A DNA stretch of 64,000 nt. Origin: Polytrichum commune (Eukaryota > Streptophyta > Polytrichopsida > Polytrichales > Polytrichaceae). Location of the stretch: contig OX485803.1 in the NCBI GenBank assembly GCA_950295325.1, positions 34,737,554 to 34,801,553 of the forward strand, given 5' to 3'. The position numbers were made by a program, and so were the translations under genes. A model generated the notes under the pieces. That model searched no databases, was not told where the DNA came from, and worked only from the letters and a program-made list of their open reading frames with translations. Of this stretch, positions 14,018 to 26,246 are shown piece by piece (positions within the stretch are counted from its first letter, which is position 1; every line of letters starts with the position of its first letter).

Positions 14018-14790
14018 CAACTCTGCACGCTCATTTGTGTAAGTAAAAGAAAACTAGGAACACCGTCTGAAGACTCAAATTCCTCTCAATCGGAGAGTCG
14101 TCGACAGGATGCGAGCTCAACGACAATCACAAAGCCAGAAACCGATTCCCTATGCCTGCGCACATTGAACAAGCTTCCCACCTGCTTCACAGAAATTATA
14201 TTGCAACTTCCTTTACGTAGAGCATCAATCTGCTCTCCAGGCTGCCAATCTCCCTTAAACCTCAATCCATCAACCCTGCACGCTCACTTGTGTAGGTGAT
14301 AGAAATCTAGAGCACCGTATAAGGTCTCAAATTCCTCGCAATCGCAGAGTGGTCGACCGTATGTAAGTTCAGATACAATCACTAAGCCATCAAACAACTC
14401 CCTCAGCCTGCGCACATTGAAGAACAAGCTTCCCACCTCCTCCAAAGAACTTATATTGCAAATTCCTTCACCTGTAGCATCAATCTGCTCTCCAAGCTCC
14501 GAATCTCCCGTCAACCTTAAATCATCAACTCCGCACGCTCACTTGTGTAGGTCATCGAAATATGGAGCACCGTAGAGATTCAAATTCCTCTCAATCACAG
14601 AGGCCTCGACCGGATGCAAGCTCGAAGACAATCACCTAAGCCGGAAAAAAAATTCCTGATCCTGAGCAGATTGAAGGACAAGCTTCACACCTGCTTCGTA
14701 GAAACGAAAGTGCAAATTCCTTGACCTAGAGCACCAATCTGCTCGCAAAACTCGCACCGAATGAGCCTGTATAATCCTGCATGACTACAA
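14013..14790. repeat. Tandem repeat, about 254 bp x 3, at the HRQ1 start
   Basis: Three diverged head-to-tail copies. The anchor TGCACGCTCA lies at 14024, 14277 and (CGCACGCTCA) 14532, giving periods of 253 and 255 bp. Other shared blocks are AAATTCCTC, GCGCACATTGAA, CAAGCTTCCCACCT and CATCAATCTGCTCTCC. The third copy fades after about 14770. The HRQ1 ATG (14017) lies at the left edge of copy 1, and copies 2 and 3 keep the same CATCAAC context, so each unit carries an ATG on the minus strand. The block therefore makes up the 5' leader or proximal promoter. Confidence 0.85.
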
Positions 14791-14849
14791 AGTGCAAATT
14801 GTACAGTACTTGCACTCAATTCCTTCATACCCCGACTTTCAAAATCAAT

Positions 14850-14866
14850 CTCTCTCTCTCTCTCTC
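14850..14866. repeat. (CT)n microsatellite
   Basis: About eight CT units, just beyond the tandem repeat upstream of HRQ1. On the HRQ1 strand this reads GA, a common composition in plant core-promoter and leader sequence. Confidence 0.8.
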
Positions 14867-17519
14867 GATCTGGAGCCCTAATTTCAGCACAGGAGGAAGC
14901 CACCATCGACACTGATGAAAATTGCATTCACGGTACCTTAGTAGATTGCAGGTCCTATAATGTTCTCTCTAGGTACATTTGGCAGAAAGGAGTTTCCCGC
15001 CAATTCGGAGCTGGGCCGTTTGAATGGAGATAACCTGGAAAGTGGCACTCGACTGGGAGCGGCGGGATGGATGATGTTATTCGTCATCCAATTTCGTGGA
15101 TGAATGACGACGATAGTGAAGTGGCAGAGCGGTTGTGGAACTTAGCCCAGAAATCACTTGGACAGCTTTGCATGGAAATTATCCTACCACTGAGTTATGT
15201 ACTTCTGGACTTCAGGTTAGCTCAAGGTTGAGGTGTCCATTACACTACCATTTTGGACCACTATTCTTAGAGTGCAATACTTATACTTAGAAACTTCCTC
15301 ACATCTTGTCAATAAACGAACCATTGTCATATGCACAATTTGGCAACGTTCGGCAAGAGTGGGTGGGTTTCACCGTTCAAAAGTTTTGAACTGGTCACAT
15401 GTCATTTTGAAACGGCATGTTGAGCGGTCAGTTTGGGGATGGTTTAGGACAATAATCCATATGCATGGGTGCAATGGGTTGGGATAACACGAGTCCAAAC
15501 TAGTCAACATATATTACATAATATCAAGTTTTATTAATAAAATTGTTGATGTAATCCACTCCTTATTATTGACAAGCCCAATCGGCACCTTGAATTAACG
15601 AGAGCAAAAGAAGTCTTCGTTGTCAACCTACATCAAGCATCCTCGTATCACCAAGTGAATCCAAAACCTCCGCCTTGACCATACATCTAATAAAATTTTA
15701 CATTCAAGAAGGAAAAATCATCACCAATGTCCAAATCGTCAAGATTTTTAAAATGTCCTAATATACACAATATATGAGGAATCACATAAACCTTGACAAG
15801 TTCTCTACCACCTTTCCCAACCCATGTTGTGCCCTCTGCAACATCTACGAAAATGGTTTGTAATCGCATCTTATGGGGAGAGGGGATTGTTGCATGTGAT
15901 CATAAACTCTTGTTCATCCACCAATACGACCATAAATTATATGTAGATCATAGGATATATTAAACATTTCTCATTACCATGTTTATTCATAAACACTCCA
16001 AAATAATGCAACATGCCACATTTGAAATGATTTATCCACAGACCAATAACATTGATAGACGAGAGATAAGCTTGTCTACAACAACTCCGTGTCGCCTCAT
16101 CCTCGCATAAGTATCAACCCATCACTAAATGCCTCCAAAGTACACATGCATTAAAAAAACAAGAAAACGGTAAAACCGTGAGGCTTTGTCCTTTACTATG
16201 AAAGACTATAATTGTAGTTGTCCACTTTGCTCATGCCAATCCATGGTTATTCACTTTACCAAACCTTTCTTGGATTTTGGGCACCTTCTTCTCAAATGCG
16301 GGTCAAGGATTGAAGCTACTCATTTATCACTCGAAATTTTTAAAATGACTAATCAAGAACTGCCGAAATAACTATAGTTAACTAGATTTCTTTCAATACA
16401 TTTTAGGGAGCAATTAGAGAGAGAGAGAGAGAGAGAGAGAGAGTCCACATTAAATAAGGTGGACCAAAAATAACAAGAACAAGTAACGTCCAAGTGTGAA
16501 CGCAAAGTTGTTAGGAAATTTGCTCTTGAAACGAAGAAGTTGATGCATAGTCTTTGTCCTACAAACAAAGCCAATAAATTGAAGGAGCTAACAACTCCTT
16601 TTTTCACACCAAAACAAAACTTTGTTTCCTTATTTCTTATTTTTAGCACAACAAAACATTGTTTCCATTGCTGGTTATTGCCATATTCAAGAGAAATCCT
16701 TGTGGGAACAACATTCTAGATTAACTTAGCCTTGTATTCACCTCTCCAAATGTTGTTGATGTTCATCTCAATTGCCTTCCAAGATATCCATCTACCAAGA
16801 TTAGGCCCAACTTCATAATTTGACTCATTGAATGACCAAACCCTAAGCTTGACCACACCATCCTCCTCAAAAACCATATTTTTATAAGTATCACAACTGC
16901 TCTACAAATATATAAGGTTAGTTGGAACGTTTCACCCCTCGTTGTCTTCATTGCAGGAACGTGTGGCAGTGTGCACTCCTACTCTACAAATATCTCCTTC
17001 CCCACCCTCAAACTAATAAACAACAAAAAAATTGGCCTAGAGGCATGGCACAAACATGTATAGATGAGAACATAGGGAGATATAGGCTTGTATGAACGAC
17101 CTTGATTCAAACACAAAACACATCTATGTTAGACATTATTACATTTTCATAGCGTATTTGTTGTACTTATGTTCAATATAGTCTCAATCTCATGGACGAA
17201 GTGGAACATAATCACAACACTTTTATGTGCCTGATATACAAATCATTGGGTGGGCCATAGAACATAAATCGATGCCCTTGAGGGTCAAGGGTGAAAACAA
17301 TGGGGACATAGATGAACATGGATGCATTGGTTATATGGGTGTACACGATAAAGGAAAAAGGTATGTGAACAATACTCATGATATCAAAAATGTAATCAGG
17401 GACATGAATATTCTAGGAATTATTTGTTGCACACCGAAGCGGTCCTCCAAAGGTGTTATTCCACATGAACCATGTTGTGAACTCCACAACCATTGTGGAG
17501 TGATACAACTACATTTTTT
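14867..17519. other. Intergenic, no gene recognised
   Basis: AT-rich spacer between HRQ1 and the first transposon relic. The left few hundred bases probably include the HRQ1 promoter. The short open frame at 17227-17580 runs into an inverted-repeat element and shows no known motif. Confidence 0.5.
16416..16443. repeat. (GA)n microsatellite
   Basis: Pure GA dinucleotide run of about 14 units in otherwise AT-rich intergenic DNA. Confidence 0.95.
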
Positions 17520-17722
17520 TATGGTATTTAGTGTCACATACTATTGGGAATTACACGATGTAATAACTTCTTACTCATGAGTTCAAATTTTACTAACAAA
17601 AGTTGAATAAGTAGTTTGGACACCATAGAACACATATGACTTTGCTTGGTAAAACATGACATTCTTAATAAACAAGTATAGAATTGCATAAGTCTGAATA
17701 GTAAGTGACACTAAATACCATA
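17520..17722. mobile_element. MITE of the CACTAAATA family with 18-bp perfect inverted ends
   Basis: 203-bp element. The left end TATGGTATTTAGTGTCAC (17520-17537) is repeated exactly inverted at 17705-17722. Both ends begin or end in TA, fitting a TA target duplication. The same ATTTAGTGTCAC subterminal sequence occurs in elements at 24.6, 50.7 and 52.4 kb. No coding capacity. Confidence 0.8.
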
Positions 17723-18220
17723 AATGGTGTAGTGGAGTTGGTTAGCCTCCGGGATGAGGGTAGGGTCAACCATGTTAGGCCATGTTATGTGCTAGCTCTG
17801 CAAACTAAAAATAAGAAATACATAGATGAGCCTATGTCGAGTAATGTTATGCCAATGTCAAATCATCTGTACGGCCATTCCTAGTTATAATTACAACTCC
17901 GATGGAAGGCGGGAAAACGGGGTTTATGAATGAAAGGATGACATATCGGCATGCCTAAATTGGTTACTTATCTTGATCCAACATTTCCACTTGGTTTGAT
18001 GTGGATTCGAGAACGGGTACCAAAAAGATATGCGATAAATGAGATTGGATTTGTGCTCAAAATATCATAACCATTATAGGTTCATTAGTTAATATAATTG
18101 GGAGACCTACATTACGATTCAATGAGCACGAGAACTTTCGTTATGATAATGAATGAGATATCCATACTAGTTATAAAAATTATGAGGAAAATGATTATGG
18201 CCTTGATCATGCTTCCCTAA

Positions 18221-18596
18221 GGGTGAGTTTCCATGTAGGCTGCTCTCCCACAAATTCTAGTGTCAATAAGGACAAACCCACCCAAATGTAGAGGGAATTT
18301 GGTGGGGTAGGGTTTGTATGTGCCAACTAGCTACAACCATCTTCTCAAATTCGGGCCCACTCACTAACCTCCTCCCCTTAGAACCATTCTCCAATGCTTC
18401 GGTGACCGACACTTATAGGTTTAAGATTCTTTAGTGGGCGCATGAAAGTCTAGCGGTTCATATCGAGAACCCTCCACATTCTAGCGGACTGTCATAATGT
18501 GGTTGGAGGGCGGCTTGTGCTCAACTACATGTGACCACCTCCCATCCACTATTATGTAGGATCTAGTGGGCGAGTAGCCTACATGGAAACTTACCC
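18221..18596. mobile_element. Tourist-like (PIF/Harbinger) MITE, intact copy
   Basis: 376 bp. The left end GGGTGAGTTTCCATGTAGGC and the right end GCCTACATGGAAACTTACCC form inverted repeats that continue for about 35 bp. They are flanked by direct TAA at 18218-18220 and 18597-18599, the 3-bp TWA duplication typical of PIF/Harbinger. No transposase is encoded. A second full copy is at 24482. Confidence 0.88.
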
Positions 18597-18599
18597 TAA

Positions 18600-19262
18600 A
18601 CCATCTTGTACTAAGCAAGTGTTTCATGTCCAAGGACAAATAGGCTAATCAGAAAAAAACTAACCATTTTAAGACCAATGTACGTTAACTTAATAAAAAC
18701 AAATGAACTGAACTGATAGCCCATCCACACTCACTGATATAGGCCACCAATGAATGGTCCCTACCAACACTGGTTACATCTAGTGGCTCTCATTGGCAAA
18801 ACCAACTCTAAAAGTGGCCTATGCTGGCAGGAGTTGCTTGGTGGTGGGCCACACCAGTAAGCGTGGGCATGCTACGAATTGAACTTGTACAGGCCTACTT
18901 AATCGCTGATTTTACGGAAGCCAGTGTGGGAAGCGCAGGACGACTGAGCGAGGAGGGGGAACGCTGGGAACCTCATGGGTACTCAAAGAGAACGCCAAGG
19001 GAACGCACAGGCGATGCGTCCCTGCCTCGCACCAGGAGATCGTGGCTATGGCGGAGGGAGCCAGCACGGGGCAGGCGTGGGGCGACGACGCTTCTCCTGG
19101 TGATGTTGTTGCAGCAGATTTACCACAGGATGGAGGACATGAAGAAAATGAATCAGGATGTCTCATTGCGCGTGTGAGCGAGAGGGTTCCAACGAATTGC
19201 GGGTGATGGTGTAAGAGTCCGAAACGACTGAGGGAGGAGGCAGGGCAGACGAACGGACAGCC
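18600..19262 (+). promoter_or_regulatory. Upstream region of the GAUT gene
   Basis: Base composition rises in GC from about 18880 up to the GAUT start codon, as expected for a promoter and 5' leader. The short open frames on both strands here (for example 18821-19177) look like composition artefacts. No TATA box or operator could be assigned with confidence. Confidence 0.4.
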
Positions 19263-22200
19263 ATGGCGGTCCGGGGAGGTCCGGGAGGGGGTGGTCGTGG
19301 CACAAGACTACGCCTCCTGATATCGAAAGGATTTTTCCCTGCATTGCTTGCATTCCTGGTGGTCTCCACAATGCTCAAGTTGTACGAGGATAGCAACTCC
19401 GTTTCTGTTCCGGTCAGCTCATGCTCTCTATCCTCTCTTGCTCTCTCGCTATTTCTTCTTTCTCTCCGTATATCTCCTCACTTACTCTCCCTCACTTGCT
19501 CGTGACATGTATCCATGCAAATATCATTTCGATATTTTCAGGTGATTTCTACATGCTGTATGATGCCAGCAGAGAAGGAAATGCAGGGGAAACATGGGCG
19601 TGCTCATGGTAGCTGCACGTAAGGTGTAGCTGCAGTCGTTAGTGATGGCTGGAGTTGGAACTACGAATGTGGAGGAGTTTGGAGAGAGAGAGCGAGAGAG
19701 CGAGAGAGAGTGGGTTTGAAGGGGCACATGAGAAACTCGATTGTCTTTTGCCATCGTTAGTTGTCGGGATTTTGTCGACTACAGCCGTTGACATGCGAAC
19801 TTAAGTTGCAAGTGGAGGAGGTATTCATCATGCTGCGGAGGATTAGCATTCGTCGATTTCCTCGTGTACGATGTGAGGAGAGAAGGCAATGTAGGGGGAA
19901 CATGGTCATGGTAGCTGCAGGTAAGTTGTCGTCGCAATAGTTGGTGATGATTGGGGTTGGGAATCCGAATGTGGACGATTGATGGCTTGAGAGAGAGAGA
20001 GCAAACGAAGGTAGGTTGAGAGTTAGAGGAACTAAGGATGAATGTACGACGTAGTTATTAACGTTCTGGGTCCAGAAAGGGAGTGGGTTTCAAGGGGCAC
20101 ATGAGGAATTCGATTGTCTTTTGCCATGGCTAGTTCGTCGGATTTCTCGACTACAGCCATGGATGTGTGGAGTTTATCAGGGAAATTTTACATGCTTGTA
20201 TGATGTAGCAGAGAAGGCAGTGCAGGGGGTGTCATAGTAGCTGCAGGTAAGGTGTGGCCGCAGTTGTGGGTGATGGTTGGGGTTGGGAATCCGAATGTGG
20301 AGCACTGGGTGGATCAAGAAAGAGAGTGAGAGAGGAAACGAAGGTAGGGCGAGAGTTAGAGGAACTGAGGGTGAATGTGGGACGCTCTTAAAATCGTTCT
20401 GAGTCCAGTAAGGGAGTGGGTTTCAAGGGGCACATGACAAACTCGATTGTCTTTTGCCATGGCTAGTTGGTCGAATTTTGTCGACTACATATATGGACCG
20501 AAGTCGTAAGTGATGGAGGTATCCTTCGTACTGCGGAGAGCCAGCATTCGTCGATTTCGGGGTTAAGGTTGGAAGAACCGGAGATTGGATTTCGCTGCCT
20601 GTGGTGCTCATGTTGTCATGGATATTATCGCCAGTGCAGAAGTCTGTGTCTGCCGTAAAAGCATTTCATGCTACGCAATAATGGCTGCTGTAAAGGTCCC
20701 GAAAGTCTTCAATAATAATATTGTGATAATTCTTTACGGGACCAATATTGGCCTTTGTGCTCTTTCCTTCCGCTTTTACATACTGCTCTGATTGGGTCTT
20801 GTACGCTGAATGGACTCTTGGAAGCACTCTAACGCATTTCCTTCCCCAAAGTTCTGCACAATGATAAACTGTAATTAGTAATATTGTTGTTGAGTTTGAT
20901 GAATGAGCTATTTACTGAATTGCTATATGTGATCAGGTGGGATTAGAGAGAACATCTATAGCATCAGGAAATCAAGTGCACGCGTACATGGCTCGGACTT
21001 TCTTGGCTCTGAGGTCAGATCCATGGCGTGCAAAGGCAGAGGCGGTAATAAAGCAAGTGAAGGACCAGATTGTGGTGGTGAATGCATACGCTGCTTTTGC
21101 ACGTAAGGCGAAACTGGACATGATGAAGGAGGTTCGCACCTTTGGTGAACAAAGTAGGAACTATACTGAGTTGTTAGACCGGCCTGAGAATAGGGCTATG
21201 TTGGAAAATGGGCCGGTGGATGAGGAGAGTGTGAAGGCCCTGGAGAAGGAAGTGCGAGATCGTATGAAAGTGACGAGACAAGTTATTAACGATGCAAAAG
21301 AGTTATTTGATAACCAGCTCAAGATACAAAAGTTGAAGGATACTATCTTTGCCACAAATGACGAATTGGTAAAGGCAAAGAAATCTGGCCAGTTTTCAAG
21401 TCTCATAGCTGCGAAATCCATTCCCAAGAGCTTGCACTGCCTCTCGATGAGGCTTATGGCTGAACGCATTGCCCATCCAGAGAAGTATGTGGAGAAGGTG
21501 ACGGCCCCGGAGCTGGAGGATCCAAAATACTACCACTATGCAATTTTCTCAGACAATGTGGTGGCGGCATCAGTGGTTGTAAGGTCATTGATACAGAATT
21601 GCAAGCATCCAGAAAAGCAGGTTCTTCATGTGGTTACAGATAAGATGAATTTGGGGGCAATGCAAACGTGGTTCAAATTGCGTCCACCTGGAGAGGCAAA
21701 AATTGATGTGAAAGCTGTTGAAGATTACAAGTTCTTGAACTCATCTTATGTTCCAGTGCTGCGCCAGTTGGAGTCTGCCAATTTACAACGATTTTACTTC
21801 GAAAACAAGATGGAGAATGCCACCAAAGACTCTCCAAACATGAAGTTCCGGAACCCAAAGTATCTGTCGATGCTGAATCATCTCCGGTTCTATCTGCCAG
21901 AGATGTATCCGAAATTACACAAGATTCTTTTCCTGGATGATGACGTTGTGGTTCAAAAGGACTTAACAAAACTTTGGAATATTGACATGGATGGCAAGGT
22001 GAATGGAGCTGTTGAGACCTGCTTTGGATCTTTCCACAGATATGAGCAATACATGAACTTTTCACATCCTCTCATCAAATCAAAGATCAACCCAAAGGCC
22101 TGTGCATGGGCCTATGGTATGAACTTCTTTGATCTAGATGCTTGGCGGAGAGAGAAGAGCACAGAAGAGTACCATCACTGGCAGAGCTTGGTACGTTCCT

Positions 22201-23168
22201 TGGCCTTGGCCTCCCTGTTGAGGACGCATGCAGTTGGGTTTTAATAGATGGTGAAGGACTTCAATGCCCTCTGCACATTGTTGTGATACTAAATCCTCAT
22301 AAAATTTTCTGCACCCTTAATAGTGAGCGGATTCATGAAGTCCTAACGACAACTCCATTGGCAGCTCTTTCAGCTAAGGCTTTTTGTTATTTCCTGATAA
22401 CGTTTGGCACAAAACTAGAGCACGACTAGGATAACCCAGAATTTCATAGGTTGCTTCTGGCTCTCTTTTTGCATCTATACAGCAGAAATTGCTAAGATAA
22501 ATGCATTGTCATGTTCTTTTAAGAGTGCAAGCACATAGTTGACTTCCACTACAAATGTCCTTCCACTACGGGTGGCTAGTGAAGAAGATGGGACTCCGTG
22601 GAAATATGTGCTTGCAGTATTGCCATGGTCGGATATGTCTACTCCTTGGTTTTATATAATTCTGCAATGTCTTCCATAGGAAATGTTCTGAGCATTTCGC
22701 ATGTGCATAGATGTGTTCGTGTATTATAGTGTGTAGATTAATAGTGTTTTATTGAAAGATGCCCAGAGTCCAGTTGCAGCTGGATCAACCTTCGAATCTA
22801 CAGAGAGGTTTTCTGTATGAGTTTTTTTCATGGGGCTTGCACTTCAAGAGTATTGATCTGCGGGTTTGTGTATGTGTGGTTGATCTGCACAGAATGAGAA
22901 TCGAGAATTGTGGAAGCTTGGCACATTACCGCCAGGATTGATCACTTTCTACAAGACCACAAAGCCACTTGACAAGTCATGGCATGTACTAGGGTTGGGC
23001 TACAACCCAAATATCAGTCTGGACAAAATCAAGCAGGCAGCAGTCATCCACTACAATGGAAACATGAAACCGTGGCTAGACCTTGCCATGAACCAATACC
23101 GAGACTTCTGGACCAAGTATGTAGATTATGATCAGGAGTTTGTTCAACAGTGTAACTTTGGTTTGTGA
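19263..23168 (+). CDS. GAUT8: GAUT8/QUA1-type galacturonosyltransferase (3 exons)
   Basis: Predicted 559-aa Golgi type II membrane glycosyltransferase of family GT8. The family transfers galacturonic acid from UDP-GalA to build pectic homogalacturonan. Exons 19263-19412, 20937-22190 and 22893-23168 join in phase 0. The ATG opens a short basic cytosolic tail, then a membrane anchor at about residues 18-40. A charged helical stem covers roughly 70-200, and the catalytic domain has FLDDDVVVQ (metal-binding DDD 384-386), GMNFFDLDAWRRE and the C-terminal HYNGNMKPW (521-529) of GAUTs. The ending VDYDQEFVQQCNF is also typical. The length equals that of Arabidopsis QUA1 (559 aa). GAUT9 is the close alternative. 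No truncation or lost catalytic residue seen. Confidence 0.95.
19540..20500 (+). repeat. Three tandem ~300-bp repeats inside GAUT intron 1
   Basis: Three diverged units begin near 19550, 19865 and 20195. Each contains AGCAGAGAAGGCA-like text, GTAGCTGCAGGTAAGGTG, GGGTTGGGAATCCGAATGTGG, a GA-rich patch, GTGGGTTTCAAGGGGCACAT and a GATTGTCTTTTGCCAT block ending in GTCGACTACA. The first unit is shorter because it lacks the AGTTAGAGGAACT part. They account for most of the 1524-bp intron. Confidence 0.85.
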
Positions 23169-24478
23169 GAAGGTGTCACCTTGATTTGTGAGACTGGCCA
23201 CTATATGACCGACTCCTAGTTTGGTGCACGTTCAGGTCCTTATCTCAAGAAGTACAGGTTAGGATATATGCTTCTTATGTTCAGTAGACCCATTTAATAG
23301 CGCATTTGTACCAAAGCAAACTTTAATTTGGGATGGACTGAAACCAATCAAGCAGGCAATCGTCTGGGTTTCATCCTCCTATGTTCCCTTTTTCTGAGGA
23401 CCTTGGGCCTTCCATCATCTGTCAGGTACTTGCCCATTACTGGCAAAATTATTAGTTGCCTTGTAATGGCTGGTCATGGTCCTGTGCAACTGAAGCTCGG
23501 AAGCTCAGTGGCAGCCTTTTATTATTGGTTTTTATATTCAGGTGGTTGGATGTTGAACTTCCTGACTCTCAATTAGCGAATCTCAATTGTGCTGCATCAC
23601 TTTGGTTTGGGAGCTAGAGAGGTGTAATTGTCTGCATCTTTCACATCCTTTGACAAAACAATCTGGAGATAGTCTTCAATCTGGATACTGTCTTGCATCT
23701 TTCACATCCTTTGACAAAACAATCTGGAGATAGTCTTCAATCTGGATACTGTCTTGCATCTGGCCGTTGGGGCTTGTGGCATGGATTACCACCAGATACC
23801 ATAGCTATAGTGACCTTGATTGTGTTCAACATCTGAATGCTTTCTTCCACCTCATAAAACAACAACTAGGGTAGATTGTGGATTTCGGTTAGTCCTGAAA
23901 CTTGAGAACCTTGATGAGCTGCCACCAACCACACCCACGACTTGAAGCAAAGGACTTCCTTGCAAAACTTGAACGGCAGTACACTTTGATCGTTGCACTC
24001 GGTGAACTGTCTGTTGGGCAGGATGAGAAGAGGAAGTATATTTGATCCTTGCAGTCGGCAATACTGAGTTGCGGATAAGTTTCTCACTGCCCATGTCTCC
24101 AAATTTAGGGTTGTGGCTGTCTTATTTGTATACTTATGACTGGCTGGCCTGAGGCTAAAGACAGAAATATGTACCTTAGACATCAACTACATGACTCGAC
24201 ATGTGTACTCAAAATTCACACATAGTAATAGACCTTCATAGATCTTCAAAGGTTTGAGAAAATCTTTTACTGACTCACCTTGTCCTTCACCATGGATAGC
24301 ATGCTTTTTTGTCAGGTTCCGCATAGGTTAGGTCACCCTCTCCAAGTGGGTGAATATCATGTAACTTGACTTGCTGTAACTCTAGACTTCTCCTTGGATT
24401 TGTAGAACCTCCAACCTTGATGCGCCAAGCAGACATTTTGGAAGGATTCCGTATTCCTACTCTAGTGGTTCTGAGTTC
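23169..24478. other. GAUT 3' flank, no further gene recognised
   Basis: Probable 3' untranslated region followed by spacer. Open frames on the minus strand at 23852-24186 have no recognisable motif. Contains the 61-bp duplication annotated separately. Confidence 0.5.
23634..23755. repeat. Perfect 61-bp tandem duplication
   Basis: The unit starting GCATCTTTCACATCC at 23634 repeats without a mismatch at 23695. A third unit starts (GCATCTGG) at 23756 and breaks off. Complete identity implies a recent duplication. Confidence 0.95.
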
Positions 24479-24481
24479 TTA

Positions 24482-25316
24482 GGGTGAGAGTCCATGTAGC
24501 CTGTTCGCCCACCAGATCCTAGTGTGAATAAGGACAAACCCGCTCAAATGTAGAGGGAATCTGATGGGGGTAAGGTAGGTATATGCCAACTAGATACACT
24601 AAATATGATATTTAGTGTCACCAATTCCAATGGTCTTGCTCAATACTAATTGTAAACCGCAATATCGTGTCACCAATAGTAAATGTTAACCCAACGTTAT
24701 TTGTCATTCCTTGTAAAAAAATTTGGGGGCTTATGGATTTATAGTTGTGCAATTACTGTCACTTACCAAGTGATTTTTCATCCAAATCTCAAACATTTGT
24801 GACAACATTTCATCACAAGTTGTTGACAAGAGAAGGTATGGTGTTGGCCAATGGATGGACTCGTCTATTATCCATGAGAGTGTTTGTTCACCTATTTATA
24901 AGAAGTGTCATCCGAAAAGTTACCACAGTCACACTAAATTCCATATGACACTAAATATTGTCTTTAGTGTACTTCCCATCTTCTCAAGTCTGGGCCCACC
25001 TACGAACCTCCTCCTTCCCATTAGAAAGGATGGAGTTCTAGACCAACGTTAATCCTTGAGTTCTCTAGCAACACTAGCAAGAATGGTTCTCTTGAGTCTT
25101 CAACCAACCTTAATCCTTCCATGACCAACACTTGTAGGTTAAAAGAGTCTTTGTGTGGGTGCATGGAAGTTTGGAGGCCCATGTCCATGGCCCTCCACAT
25201 TCTAGCACACCACCATAACGTGGTTGGATGGAAACTTGTCCTAACTACATGCGAACACCTCCAGCCCACTATTGTCTAGAATTTGGTGGGCGAGCAACCT
25301 ACATGGAAACTCACCC
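24482..25316. mobile_element. Tourist-like MITE carrying a nested second MITE
   Basis: Same family as the 18221 element. It has GGGTGAG and CTCACCC ends with TAGGAGG-type subtermini, and direct TTA duplications at 24479-24481 and 25317-25319. It is 835 bp because a 373-bp element is inserted at 24597-24969. Outside the insert it aligns along its length with the 18.2-kb copy (GGACAAACCC, GGGCCCAC, AACCTCCTCC, CCTCCACATTCTAGC blocks). Confidence 0.88.
24597..24969. mobile_element. Nested CACTAAATA-family MITE
   Basis: Inserted in the Tourist-like element. It runs from CACTAAATATGATATTTAGTG to ATTGTCTTTAGTG with TA on each side (24595-24596, 24970-24971). The left end is itself a palindrome: ACACTAAATAT, one G, then ATATTTAGTGT. 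The 18.2-kb empty Tourist copy has a plain CTACAA at the matching site, supporting a TA target. An enlarged relative of the 17.5-kb element. No coding capacity. Confidence 0.8.
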
Positions 25317-25319
25317 TTA

Positions 25320-26236
25320 CTACACCTTTTCTAGAAAGGTGGGTCATGGTCCGATCCTCAAGATCTAGCTTGCTTAAAATAATCCACCAAATTTAAGGAA
25401 CAAAGAGTGTCAACGTGGCAACCCCCTTCTAATTTACCACCAATAAGCTTCCTTCCTTAGCGGCGGCACCCGATAGGTACCATGTACTAGTAATAGGGTG
25501 CACCTAACTCATGAAAAGTGTAACTTGAGGTGAGAATTCTTGAAAGTAACGACATTGTAGTACGTAAGGAAAGCAAACGGGCCTTCAATTTTGTTCGCTT
25601 GCCACCTTATACCCCCGCACACCCACTTGCGACGATGAAATTTTTATGCATCCGCAAACGCATATGAAGGAAGCTAGAAACAACCCCACGAAAGCTTCGG
25701 AACTAATCTTAAATTGTGATGAATCGTCAAAGTCCACTAAAAAGAAGGCCACAAAAGTCCCCCACAAAGGTTTTGTTGACTGTTGTGGAACCTTAGAATG
25801 GTTAGTTGACGATGTTAAGCACGCACGCAATCCAACGTCTTTTGAAAACGTGGTCTTCATGGTGTGTCCATTCTTCTATCGGCCCCTAAACACCCACCTC
25901 AACACTCAAATGTACGTGCCTGATTAAGATAAGTAACCGAATTAGGCCCTCCCCCTCTCACGTTACCACAAGGCCCGGAGAAGCTGTTAATAATAAGTCT
26001 GTGGCAGGCAGGTAAGTGGTCAGACGGGCACTTGCTGTTCACCAGGCTACTTGCAATCTTTACCCATGTGACTCACACAGGCTGGCTTTCTTTCACTTTG
26101 ATGCCTGCTGCTGCTACTGCTGCTGCTGCTGCAACAACAACGTACCTCAGGTGATGGAACTTATAATTCGTGGAAGGACATCCCCCATTTTTCATGAGGG
26201 GTGTCCAACCAACCAACAAAAAAACAAACGTAAGGC
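25320..26236. other. Intergenic, no gene recognised
   Basis: Overlapping open frames on both strands at 25585-25927 show no known motif and no splice-linked neighbour. A CTG/CAA-rich patch at about 26105-26145 is a short trinucleotide repeat. Confidence 0.5.
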
Positions 26237-26246
26237 ACATGGTGAC

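Noticed and set aside
13916-14299. 127-codon plus-strand frame opposite the HRQ1 first exon
   Set aside because: It overlaps the tandem repeat and the helicase start, has no motif, and the opposite strand has a frame-consistent first exon.
17227-17580. 117-codon frame
   Set aside because: It runs into the left half of a MITE; no motif or splice partner.
18821-19177. 118-codon frame upstream of GAUT
   Set aside because: It lies in GC-rich promoter sequence, shows no family resemblance and has competing frames on the other strand.
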